A DNA stretch of 63,041 bases from Alphaproteobacteria bacterium (lineage in GTDB: Bacteria; Pseudomonadota; Alphaproteobacteria; Rhizobiales; Aestuariivirgaceae), in NCBI GenBank assembly GCA_024640405.1, contig JAHEFB010000026.1, positions 1 through 63,041 of the forward strand, given 5' to 3'. Both the position numbers and the translations under genes were made by a program. The notes under the pieces are model-generated. The model saw nothing but the letters and a program-made list of their open reading frames with translations, was not told where the DNA came from and searched no databases. Each line of letters begins with the position of its first letter. The first letter of the stretch is position 1. Of this stretch, positions 1-7,582 are shown piece after piece.

Positions 1-127
1 CAATCGGCTCGTTTCATGCATACACTCGCAAATTGAAATGCCCGTGGTGACGATGGATTTTGCCCCTTGCTTGCTGTGCAGGTTCAAACAAAAATTTGGA
101 ACACTAATTGATCACCAGTCGGTTCAG

Positions 128-535
128 TCAGGCCGCAGCCGAACCCGACTCTCCACTGTCTTCATCGTCTGAATTGAATTGGGTTTGTTTTGGCCGCAAC
201 CATGCAGGCAACGGCTCTTGATCCTCCTGCCATGCTTCGGGTGACTGTTGCTGACAACGATCCAAGATTTGTTGCAACTGTTTGAGGCATTTTGACAAGC
301 CTCGCATGTCTTCAGGGGCAATTTTACCACCTGAAGCCAGACACCGTTTCAGGAAATCCAATTCCTCAGAAAACCGACTGGATGGCCAGTTCATGGTCTT
401 GTAGGTAGCTGAGACGAGACATAATGCACCCCTTTCAAGATCGCAGAACCATAACATAGATTCCGGAGATTCTAGGTGCGGGTGTAATTTGGCTGATATA
501 GTCCAATCTTTCTCGTCAACAGAACAACAAAGCAC
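128..535 (-). CDS. Hypothetical protein, acidic C-terminus
   Basis: This is a 135-residue protein of no family I recognise, read from a GTG start. The middle is probably helical and rich in Leu and Gln, and the tail is Ser/Asp/Glu-rich (DDEDSGESGS) and ends in three alanines. It sits in AT-richer DNA beside an IS3 transposase remnant. A decayed second copy of its last ~24 codons lies at about 2095-2165, on the other side of the ATP-grasp gene, so the gene belongs to a duplicated segment. The ribosome binding site is weak, so start and reality are moderately uncertain. Confidence 0.45.
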   Translation of the reverse strand: MLCCSVDEKDWTISAKLHPHLESPESMLWFCDLERGALCLVSATYKTMNWPSSRFSEELDFLKRCLASGGKIAPEDMRGLSKCLKQLQQILDRCQQQSPEAWQEDQEPLPAWLRPKQTQFNSDDEDSGESGSAAA

Positions 536-654
536 GCTTCACCAATGGTAAGTTCCACAAGATATGAAGCTCTCAAGACTTTTATCCTAAACGACATGAG
601 GATGTCCCAGATTTACCAGCCGATCATGCTGATAGAATTGTTGCAACGAGGTGG

Positions 655-776
655 ATTGCTGCGTGACACCGATTTGTCGCACAGCATCTGCAATCGATAT
701 TCCTTGCCCATGCAACATCTCAATTTGACGAAGCTTGGTTAACGATCTCTTCCGGTTTGTCTCTCTTTCCAGCCAT
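655..776 (-). pseudogene. IS3-family OrfA transposase remnant, frameshifted
   Basis: On the minus strand an ATG at 776 follows a strong AGGAGG site and encodes MAGKRDKPEEIV. One extra base near 740 shifts the frame, and the next frame continues TKLRQIEMLHGQGISIADA then VRQIGVTQ. This is the typical N-terminus (helix-turn-helix) of IS3-family OrfA proteins. Homology stops around 660 and no OrfB is present, so the element is dead. The upstream DNA to about 850 looks like the left end of the same element. Frame and Shine-Dalgarno were read directly; the family assignment comes from known OrfA N-termini. Confidence 0.75.
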
Positions 777-937
777 TGTCTGGTCCTCCTAAAAACGAGA
801 TCAATTGATCCCAATGGGTGGACCACTTCAATGGAGGCACTCCACTGAGCTTTAACGCTTTGTTGCGATTGGTAATCTATTGTTGTTGGGGATTGAAGGT
901 CGATAAAGGGGCCCGATTTGTAATATCGGGAATATTG

Positions 938-2047
938 ATGAGTGCTTTAGCAGACGATGTTGAAAAAATTAACAGCAAGCAGCAGATTGACGTCAGAGAT
1001 CAGCTAACCCGAGTGTATCGAACTACGGGTCGAAATCCACTTGGCATGGTGCTCGACCACTTACGGCTCCGGCGCGGTCGGGGTAAACTGCAGTTTTATG
1101 AGTATTTTCTTTATGGACTGGACGACAAGGAACGGTGGAGTGAAGACGAGCGAGATCGTTTTTTGTCGGCACATATACACTTTCCGATCGCTCAAGAATG
1201 CAACGATCAAACCTGGTGGGCTGTCACGGAAGATAAATGGTTGTCGTCAATTTTCCTAGCGCATCACGGCTTCCCGGTACCGGAAAACGTAGCAGTATTT
1301 GACCGTGGACCACGTTTGTACTCTGACCTGCCTAAACTCTCCAGCGCTGAGGACCTAGAAGAGTTCTTTGTCCAGTTTCTCAAATTCCCGGTTTTTGCAA
1401 AACCGATCAACGGAATGTGGAGTGCCGGTGCCATCCGGATTTCCGGATGCTCCGAAACTCATGTGCAAATTGACGGTCGCGATCCGGTTACCTTCGTTGA
1501 AATGTTTAATGACGTTTTTGGAGATACACCCTATCTTTTGCAAGTCTGTGTAGAACCCCACAGTTTTTTTGACGGTATCACCAATTCCGTCGCGACAGTC
1601 CGATGCCTTAACCTCGTAACTCAGGACAGGGTAACTGTACCCCACACGATTTTAAAGCTTCCCAGAGGGGAAAATATAGCCGACAATTTCTGGAGGACTG
1701 GAAATCTGCTATGCGATCTGGACAATGAAACTGGCAAAATCTGCTCAATTGTGGACAAGGTAGATGGCAGACGCGTCCAGCTGGAAAACTTGCCTGAATC
1801 CGAGCGATCCCTTGTCGGAGAATATTTGCCGGATTGGGAAAGTCTGCGCAGCCTGAATCAACGTGTAGCGTTGGCTCATGGTGCAAATCGTTTCGGTTCA
1901 ACCGACATTGCGCTGACAAAGAGTGGTCCGGTAGTTATTGAGGTCAATAATGGATGTGCTTTCGAGTTAATTCAAATGGCCACGGGACGCGGTTTTTTGA
2001 CCGACCAGATGCTCGAGTTTTTCCGTGATAATGGGTTGTTCAAGTAA
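938..2047 (+). CDS. Sugar-transfer-associated ATP-grasp protein
   Basis: The protein resembles the ATP-grasp family found in polysaccharide and glycoconjugate loci (sugar-transfer-associated ATP-grasp). Such enzymes couple ATP hydrolysis to joining a carboxylate with an amine or similar group. Visible blocks are the substrate/ATP region VFAKPINGMWSAGAIRIS, a central YLLQV segment, and a C-terminal metal-binding DIALTKSGPVVIEVNNG typical of ATP-grasp folds. The frame stays open back to 818, but that ATG lies in the apparent end of the IS3 remnant, so 938 (369 residues) is preferred. Neither start has a strong Shine-Dalgarno. Base composition is lower in GC than the rest of the window, suggesting transfer. 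The exact substrate is unknown. Confidence 0.72.
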   Translation: MSALADDVEKINSKQQIDVRDQLTRVYRTTGRNPLGMVLDHLRLRRGRGKLQFYEYFLYGLDDKERWSEDERDRFLSAHIHFPIAQECNDQTWWAVTEDKWLSSIFLAHHGFPVPENVAVFDRGPRLYSDLPKLSSAEDLEEFFVQFLKFPVFAKPINGMWSAGAIRISGCSETHVQIDGRDPVTFVEMFNDVFGDTPYLLQVCVEPHSFFDGITNSVATVRCLNLVTQDRVTVPHTILKLPRGENIADNFWRTGNLLCDLDNETGKICSIVDKVDGRRVQLENLPESERSLVGEYLPDWESLRSLNQRVALAHGANRFGSTDIALTKSGPVVIEVNNGCAFELIQMATGRGFLTDQMLEFFRDNGLFK

Positions 2048-2094
2048 TGCTATGGTGGTTTTTATTCAATCTGTTACCCCTGTAGCCGTAGGTA

Positions 2095-2165
2095 TCATGC
2101 CACAGCCGAACCCGGTTCTCCACCCTCTTCATCTTCTGAACCGGATTAGGCTTGTTTAGGTGGAA
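2095..2165 (-). pseudogene. Decayed copy of the 3' end of the 128-535 gene
   Basis: This stretch aligns closely with about 126-190. Read on the minus strand it encodes W-x-x-P-K-Q, then a stop, then SGSEDEEGGEPGSAVA, matching the tail of the 128-535 protein (PAWLRPKQ and DDEDSGESGSAAA). Only the tail remains and it carries an in-frame stop. The two copies bracket the IS remnant and the ATP-grasp gene in the same orientation. Confidence 0.6.
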
Positions 2166-2300
2166 ACCACTCGATCAGAAAAAATTCATTGACAAATTCG
2201 TAACAAAATAAAATAGCGTAATTAAACTATTATTTTCATTAGTTTTTCAAACACTCCAGTTCTCGAAACGATAAGCCAACCGGCTTTCACGAATTCAAAA

Positions 2301-2326
2301 CCCCGGCCAGTGTGCCGGGGTTTTTT
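2301..2326 (+). terminator. Rho-independent terminator
   Basis: A perfect 7-bp stem (CCCCGGC, loop CAGTGT, GCCGGGG) is followed by six T. It would end plus-strand transcription before the acetyltransferase. The preceding ~250 bases hold no intact gene, so it ends either the ATP-grasp transcript or an unrecognised short RNA. Confidence 0.8.
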
Positions 2327-2450
2327 AGTTGCGCCGAACCGACCTTGCACCTCACCGTGCTGTAGAATACAGGTGTTTCAACGGTCCTGGCCGGAACTGT
2401 TCGAATTTCAATGAAAGCTGGAGAGATGTGATGAACACTCGACAAGAACA

Positions 2451-2948
2451 ATGACGTATTTGGACAGTGTGGTATTCAGAAAAGCTCGAGAAGACGATTT
2501 ATCTGCCATCATTGCGCTATTGGCAGACGACGAGCTGGGGATGCAGCGCGAAGATACACGACTGCCGGTAGCCGGTGAATATAAAACCGCTTTTGCAGCG
2601 ATTGAAGCCGACCCCAATCAGCTCCTCGTCGTCGCTGCAAACGGCAAACAAATAGTGGGGACATTTCAGCTATCCTTCATCCCGCTGGTCGTACGCCGCG
2701 GCGCACTGCGCGGCCAGATTGAAGCGGTCAGGATTGCCAAAGATCTGCGCCGGTCCGGCCTGGGAAGCCGAATGATGGAATGGGCAATCCAACAGTGCCG
2801 CCAGCGGGACTGCGCACTGGTTCAGCTGACAACGGACAAGACAAGGCCCGACGCGCAGCGTTTTTACGAGAAGCTTGGTTTCAAATCGACCCATGAAGGC
2901 TACAAGCTTGCGCTGAAAGCAAGCGCCACGACACCCGATGGCCGCTAG
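2451..2948 (+). CDS. GNAT-family N-acetyltransferase
   Basis: A 165-residue single-domain GNAT protein that should transfer an acetyl group from acetyl-CoA to an amine of an unknown small molecule or protein. The acetyl-CoA pyrophosphate loop is seen as RRSGLGS at residues 100-106, after the beta-4 strand IEAVRIAKDL. The C-terminal RFYEKLGFKSTHEGYKLAL is the usual motif B with its Tyr. The start ATG overlaps the TGA of a 7-codon frame at 2431, which has a GGAGAG site, so translation may be coupled to that leader. It appears monocistronic. Confidence 0.88.
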   Translation: MTYLDSVVFRKAREDDLSAIIALLADDELGMQREDTRLPVAGEYKTAFAAIEADPNQLLVVAANGKQIVGTFQLSFIPLVVRRGALRGQIEAVRIAKDLRRSGLGSRMMEWAIQQCRQRDCALVQLTTDKTRPDAQRFYEKLGFKSTHEGYKLALKASATTPDGR

Positions 2949-3016
2949 CCATATACAATTATTTTCGGTAATGCTAAATTATATAGGCATTTTGGCAGGG
3001 GTTACGGGTTGATGGC

Positions 3017-3799
3017 ATGAGGGCTGGAGCAGCAACAGGGCTGGTTGCGTTAACGCTGTTTGATATTGCGGCGGCATCGCCTGCTGGCGCCCAGGAACCG
3101 GCAGAGTTGTTCGCGGGCCCCTATATCGGAACCCATGCCGGGTACCAGACTGGCGGCGGGACTTTCTCAAGCGCTCCATATACCATCATGTCTTTCGGCG
3201 ATCGGATCACGTTGCCGGCCCGCTCCGAGAATTTCAACTCGACCAGCGCTTTCGCAGGGCTGCATGGCGGCATCAATTTCGCCATCGGAAGCATGATGAT
3301 TGCCGGGGTCGAAGGCGACTGGAGTTACCTGGGCAATAAGGCTGAAGCAGCCAGTTCGGGAACAGTTATAAGCCAGTTCGACGGCATCACCTGGGTTCAC
3401 CGAAACAATTCTGTGCTTGAAACCAACTGGCAGGGAACTTTACGCGGCCGTTTGGGATTTGTGACCGGCTCGACACTCTTCTATGCCACTGGCGGCGTCG
3501 CGTTCCTGGATGTAGACTGGTCTGATGTTGCCAGCAGCGGACCCGTCTCCAGTCCGCTCCGCAATCAGTTGAAGCAATCACGGAGCGAAACACTGGTCGG
3601 TAGTGCAGTCGGCGCAGGCATCGAGACCGCCGTTACACCCTCGTTTGTCATCGGCGGGCAATATCTCTATGAGGACTTCGGCACCTTCGGGTCATTGCCG
3701 CAAGGCTCGGTCGCGGGTCAAGCCGGGAAGATCGGAAACCTCGACGTGCACAAGGTCCGCCTGGGGATCAGCTACAAGTTCAACTGGCCCATGCCGTAA
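3017..3799 (+). CDS. Outer-membrane beta-barrel protein (Omp25/31-like)
   Basis: A 260-residue exported protein with a signal peptide ending near ASPAGAQ (about residue 26). The mature part begins FAGPYIGTHAGYQTGGG, the typical first strand of rhizobial/Brucella Omp25/31-type porin-like barrels. It has alternating amphipathic strands, an FAGLHGGINF segment, GTLRGRLGFVTGSTLFYATGGVAF, and a final strand KVRLGISYKFNWPMP. It should form an 8-stranded barrel in the outer membrane. The gene converges with the CapK-like gene, with only 7 bases between the ends. Specific transport function is unknown. Confidence 0.85.
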   Translation: MRAGAATGLVALTLFDIAAASPAGAQEPAELFAGPYIGTHAGYQTGGGTFSSAPYTIMSFGDRITLPARSENFNSTSAFAGLHGGINFAIGSMMIAGVEGDWSYLGNKAEAASSGTVISQFDGITWVHRNNSVLETNWQGTLRGRLGFVTGSTLFYATGGVAFLDVDWSDVASSGPVSSPLRNQLKQSRSETLVGSAVGAGIETAVTPSFVIGGQYLYEDFGTFGSLPQGSVAGQAGKIGNLDVHKVRLGISYKFNWPMP

Positions 3800-3806
3800 A
3801 CGGATT

Positions 3807-5129
3807 CTACCTGCCTGCAGGTCGAGAGTCTCCTGAAACTTCAGAAACAAAATCCTCGAATTTTCCATCGGGAGAACGCGCAAGCGCACTGACCTGCTTG
3901 AGCTTCACTTTGAAATCATGGCCAAGTTCATCTCGTAACCAGCTTTCCAGGCCCGCTTCGTCTGGCTGTTGCGGCTCGTCGGAGGGAACATAGCGCACTT
4001 CCAGATGATCTAAATCCGTTTGGACCACCTGAAGCTGCACATGGGCAAAAAACCGGCGGAATCCGCTCATCAGCGGATGAGGAAACAGGATGCGGCCATC
4101 TTTCAGGATGAAACTGTTGCGATAGCGTCCGATTATCCGTTTCAGCGTGGGAAGTTTGATCCTGCAATCCGGTGTACGCGTGCCAACTTCTGCATAGTCA
4201 CCAATTTCATATCTGATGAACGGCATCGCATAGTTGTATAGCGAGGTAACAACGATGCGTCCCACGGCACCGGGGGATGCAGGCTCGTCATATTCATCGA
4301 GCACTTCCAGCAACACCGCCTCTGAGCAAATGTGGTACTCACCGCACCATGGGCATTGGCAAGCCATCAGACCAATTTCATTCGCCCCGTACTGGTCGAT
4401 CAGCGGCGAGTGAAATACAGTCTGACAACGTGAACGCAAATCATCAGCAACCGTTCCGCCCCGTGTAATCACTGCATCCATCCTGAGCCCTGAAGGGTCT
4501 GACCCGGCGGCGTTGCAAAGAGGATCCAGCAGGCCGGATGGTATGATCATGTAATCGGGCCGGACTTCAGACAACCGCTTGATGTGCGCATCCATGTTAT
4601 CTGTGGATTGTTGTAGAAAATGGCGGCCCCGGTTCCAGCCGGGACGCCAGCCCATTATCATCATTTGACCATTGCCTGCGATCTCCGAACGTGGCGATAC
4701 GAAATTGAACATGGTTTTTGAACCATCAAACCCCCACCACCGATAGAGTCTGTCGGTCATTCCAAGCGCTGCGACGTTGACAAGTTCGTTGACCTGAAAA
4801 CGTAGCGGTCGACCCGTCGAGCCGGAAGTCTCATCGTCGCTGATGCGACCGGCATGGCTCGGTATTGAACGGGTTTTAAGCTTGTCCACATTCGACTGCG
4901 CCTGCGTACGGGTCATAATTGGAATATCCTGCCAATACCTCAGATCCACATCAGTTCCGTTGCAAACCGCAACCAGAATATTGCTGTAATAGGGAACGTT
5001 ATTGAATGCGTGCATTATCAGAGATGACAAAAGGTGGTGCTGGTATCCTGCAAGTTCTGGAGCTTCAAACCGTTCGGTTGTTTCCAACGCCTCGCGAAAC
5101 TTGATGACCATCCGGTCGATACGGTCCAT
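3807..5129 (-). CDS. CapK/PaaK-like adenylate-forming protein
   Basis: A 440-residue member of the phenylacetate-CoA ligase/CapK branch of adenylate-forming enzymes, which activate a carboxylate with ATP. The phosphate-binding loop is TSGSTGRP at residues 101-108. DQYGANEIGLMACQC, FIRYEIGDYAEVG and KRIIGRYRNSFILKDGR are the conserved later blocks. A Cys-rich patch, CQCPWCGEYHIC, is noticeable. The start at 5129 is preferred over an upstream 5237 start because GGAGAG lies just before it. Relatives of this branch often sit in capsule or exopolysaccharide loci, which fits the divergent glycosyltransferase. Substrate is unknown. Confidence 0.8.
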   Translation of the reverse strand: MDRIDRMVIKFREALETTERFEAPELAGYQHHLLSSLIMHAFNNVPYYSNILVAVCNGTDVDLRYWQDIPIMTRTQAQSNVDKLKTRSIPSHAGRISDDETSGSTGRPLRFQVNELVNVAALGMTDRLYRWWGFDGSKTMFNFVSPRSEIAGNGQMMIMGWRPGWNRGRHFLQQSTDNMDAHIKRLSEVRPDYMIIPSGLLDPLCNAAGSDPSGLRMDAVITRGGTVADDLRSRCQTVFHSPLIDQYGANEIGLMACQCPWCGEYHICSEAVLLEVLDEYDEPASPGAVGRIVVTSLYNYAMPFIRYEIGDYAEVGTRTPDCRIKLPTLKRIIGRYRNSFILKDGRILFPHPLMSGFRRFFAHVQLQVVQTDLDHLEVRYVPSDEPQQPDEAGLESWLRDELGHDFKVKLKQVSALARSPDGKFEDFVSEVSGDSRPAGR

Positions 5130-5243
5130 ACTGCTCTCCAGATTGCTCAAGATATTGGATATAATCAAAACCTGCGCCTCACGAAACCCGCAAGGTTGAA
5201 CTGCCTTCGCGTCGCTTGTTCTTCCGAACGGGGTCAAGACTCT

Positions 5244-6227
5244 ATGAAAGACGCCATCCAGTTCGGCACGTGGTGTATACGTGGTTGGCGAACGAAGATA
5301 AGAATATATATTGGAAGTATGAGTAAAAAAGAAAAATTATTTATAATATTCGAAAATAGATATCATGATTTGCATCAATTGATAAATAATAAAAACTTCA
5401 GCAAAAAAACAATGGGTGAAATTACGTGGTTTTTGTCGCTCATGAAAACATTGGAAATGCGAGGGTACAAAGTTATTCATTGTAAAAATGAATCTATTTT
5501 TCTTACAAATTATGCAAATAATATAAATAATTCAGATGTATGTTTTTTGATGGATTATATAACAATTCCAAAATTAATTCATTGCCTTCAGGGGGTAATT
5601 AGCAAAATATATTGCATGCATTACTGGAAAATGAACTGTGACAAACTCAAAAAATTGGGAAAAACACCAGATAATCAATATATAAGACTGAAAAATGTAC
5701 TTACCCCATTTGATTACTATGACAATAGTACATACCTGGGATACAATCTGGATGTCTCCTGTAGAAAAATTTTCTTCAGAAAATACAAAAAATATGGCGT
5801 TTTGTGGGGAAAGGAGGCAAAGCTCATAGACCCGAACCTTGTCGGGTATTTGTGCGGCAGGGGCGTAAAGTTTTACGCAACATCCCAGACCCCTATAACC
5901 ATCGATGGCGTTACTAATCTGGGCGTTTTGCCCAAGGGAAAGTGGCATCAATTATTGTCTGATTGCAAATTCGTGTTGGGAAGTGGCCATCCCAGAAGCG
6001 GTCCGACCATTGTCGAAGCGCTTTATTACAAGACCGCATTGATTGGACCAAGGGCGCAGTTTCCACAAGATACCCATAATGCGAACACTCATTTCATCGA
6101 CGATTTGAGCAATGATGAAATATTCAACATCATACAAAATGTGAAATTCGAACCAGATGCGAAAGTTGATGAATTGTGCAGTTCCGACAATTTCAACAAA
6201 AGAATAGATGCCATATTTGATTTGTAA
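5244..6227 (+). CDS. GT18-like glycosyltransferase, AT-rich
   Basis: A protein of about 327 residues whose C-terminal third resembles family 18 glycosyltransferases (the MGAT5 N-acetylglucosaminyltransferase family). The clue is NLGVLPKGKWHQLLSDCKF followed by VLGSGHPRSGPTIVEALYY, which matches the donor-binding block where a small-Gly-Pro segment precedes an EA motif. The coding DNA from about 5290 to 5800 is roughly 30% GC by eye, far below its neighbours, so it is probably a recent acquisition. Starts at 5244 and 5319 are both possible and neither has a good Shine-Dalgarno; 5319 fits the composition shift. It is divergent from the CapK-like gene. Donor and acceptor are unknown. Confidence 0.65.
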   Translation: MKDAIQFGTWCIRGWRTKIRIYIGSMSKKEKLFIIFENRYHDLHQLINNKNFSKKTMGEITWFLSLMKTLEMRGYKVIHCKNESIFLTNYANNINNSDVCFLMDYITIPKLIHCLQGVISKIYCMHYWKMNCDKLKKLGKTPDNQYIRLKNVLTPFDYYDNSTYLGYNLDVSCRKIFFRKYKKYGVLWGKEAKLIDPNLVGYLCGRGVKFYATSQTPITIDGVTNLGVLPKGKWHQLLSDCKFVLGSGHPRSGPTIVEALYYKTALIGPRAQFPQDTHNANTHFIDDLSNDEIFNIIQNVKFEPDAKVDELCSSDNFNKRIDAIFDL

Positions 6228-6305
6228 GAGACCGGAGGGACGTCGTTCCGGAAATCGATCCGCGGCCACCAGGCCGGGACATTTGTTCGGATGGAGCATT
6301 TTCCG

Positions 6306-6383
6306 ACCATATTGAGCCGTTTGACCGGAATTTTGGTGTCTGCTGGCAGGCACGGTCTACGCCGTGGTCCGATTGACCACAAG
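6306..6383. repeat. Fragment of the inverted-repeat element family (core side)
   Basis: The sequence from GAGCCGTTTGACCGG onward matches the 40160-40245 part of the complete element: CCGTTTGACCGG, TGCTGGCA-AGGCACGG, CCGTGGTC and GACCACAAG. The central hairpin arms GTGGTC (6364-6369) and GACCAC (6375-6380) are intact. The other half is missing. Confidence 0.65.
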
Positions 6384-6450
6384 TGGGCCGTAATACCAAC
6401 GGAAGCAATTATTGACTCATTTGACCGATTTTTCGCTTTGGCCGGATTGC
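6384..6450. repeat. Fragment of the inverted-repeat element family (tip side)
   Basis: It begins TAATACCAACGGAAG, continues TATTGACTCATTTGACCG, and then resembles the inner arm of the complete element at 40141. The same tip, TAATACCA then GGAACTGACTATTG, recurs at 44914 and in shortened form near 60930. It runs up to the stop of the DUF992 gene. Confidence 0.5.
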
Positions 6451-6466
6451 CGTGCCGGATGGCTTG

Positions 6467-6979
6467 TCATTCGACAGTACCGGCATACTCCAGATCGAGG
6501 GTTTCAACGCCTGCTGCAATACTCAGTCCGGTCTGTACCTGTACACTCACCGGTTGCAGGGTAAACGAGCCATTACCGCCGCCCACCAGTACATTTGCAC
6601 CAGCACCAATGCCGAATGCGGCTTCCGCGCCCACACCCGCATAAGCGCCCTCCAGCGAGCCCGGTATATAGTTGCTGCCGACCACTTCAGCCGGGCCGAA
6701 TACCAGCCAGGTAAGTGCCGTTTGACCGGTAACGCCGACATCAAGGCCGAACTTTCTGATGACGGCATTGTATCTTCCCCTGACCGAACCGTCCGAAGAA
6801 GCGAAAACACACCGAAATCTTTTCTTCGACGTGATGATTGCGCTCCAGCCACCATCACCGCGGCAGGACAATACCCCTGCCTGCAATCCCGCCTGTGCCG
6901 CACTGGGCGATGTCATTTGGGCAGTCACCAGCGCAGCCAGCCCAAGCCTGCCCAAAGTTTTGAGGAAGACACTTGACAC
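6467..6979 (-). CDS. DUF992 family exported protein
   Basis: A 170-residue secreted or periplasmic protein of the alphaproteobacterial DUF992 family, whose function is not known. It has an N-terminal signal peptide ending near PSAAQA. The family pattern is clear: AGVLSCRGDGGWSAIITSKK with C-x(n)-FRCVF, then GRYNAVIRKFGLDVGVTG, LTWLVFGPAE, YAGVGAEAAFGIGAGANVL VGG in order, and a final LQPVSVQVQTGLSIAAG. The start is GTG with a weak ribosome site. Its stop abuts the repeat fragments at 6306-6450. Confidence 0.9.
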   Translation of the reverse strand: MSSVFLKTLGRLGLAALVTAQMTSPSAAQAGLQAGVLSCRGDGGWSAIITSKKRFRCVFASSDGSVRGRYNAVIRKFGLDVGVTGQTALTWLVFGPAEVVGSNYIPGSLEGAYAGVGAEAAFGIGAGANVLVGGGNGSFTLQPVSVQVQTGLSIAAGVETLDLEYAGTVE

Positions 6980-7129
6980 CCGTCAGAATGTGAACCGTTT
7001 CAATTCATCATTCCTTGGTACAAATGCCGGTTGCGGGAAACGACCTCAAGCCGTTTCCCGCGACCGAGCCTGTCAGGACAGGTCGAAAAACCGGATCAGT
7101 TATCTGGCTTCATCTGAAGCCGTGCGGTT

Positions 7130-7405
7130 CTAGTTTTCGGCAGCGAGTGACTGGCGAGCGGCGGTAGCATATTCGGCCGCCTTGGCCAGCTCTTTTTCAG
7201 TGCATGCGTTGCGCATCATGTCGATTGAAGACGATGCTTCATCGATTTGCTTCTGACCGATCGATGAGCTGCTCTCATCCATCAATTGTACCAGGGATTT
7301 TGTAATTTCATTACACTGTTCGACCGATTCTATCGTCTGGTCTGCAGCATAGGCTAGTGAAAAGCCCACCACGAGGGCGGGGACAACCGCAAGAATACGG
7401 TACAT
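7130..7405 (-). CDS. Small exported hypothetical protein
   Basis: A 91-residue protein with a clear signal peptide (MYRILAVVPALVVGFSLAYA) and a mature helical part of about 70 residues containing two cysteines, in EQCNEI and RNACTE, that could form a disulfide. The start at 7405 has GGAG upstream and is preferred over 7462. Family is not recognised. The location is probably periplasmic. Confidence 0.6.
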   Translation of the reverse strand: MYRILAVVPALVVGFSLAYAADQTIESVEQCNEITKSLVQLMDESSSSIGQKQIDEASSSIDMMRNACTEKELAKAAEYATAARQSLAAEN

Positions 7406-7582
7406 CTCAAGTTTCTCCGAGAAGGAATATGCCATATGGCAGTGAGCGCGAGATATTCTCAAATTGTGTTGTAATGTTGGCCGTTACCGCCAGGTAAACC
7501 AAACATTTGGCCCAACGCCAAAATGCCGCAGTCAGATCATTTTACCAACAGCCTAAAAGCGCTCGTTTTCCCTCTTTGCCGG

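Larger units (their letters stand above)
2048..2450. other. Intergenic region: decayed repeat, AT-rich stretch, terminator
   Basis: This gap of about 400 bases holds the decayed gene tail at 2095-2165, then an AT-rich stretch (2170-2260) with no convincing reading frame, then a terminator at 2301-2326. A 7-codon leader-like frame at 2431-2454 precedes the acetyltransferase. I see no RNA gene. Confidence 0.6.

Noticed and set aside
2170..2330. tRNA or small RNA ending at the terminator
   Set aside because: A T-loop-like GAATTC stretch is present, but no acceptor or anticodon stem can be formed; an unrecognised small RNA cannot be excluded.
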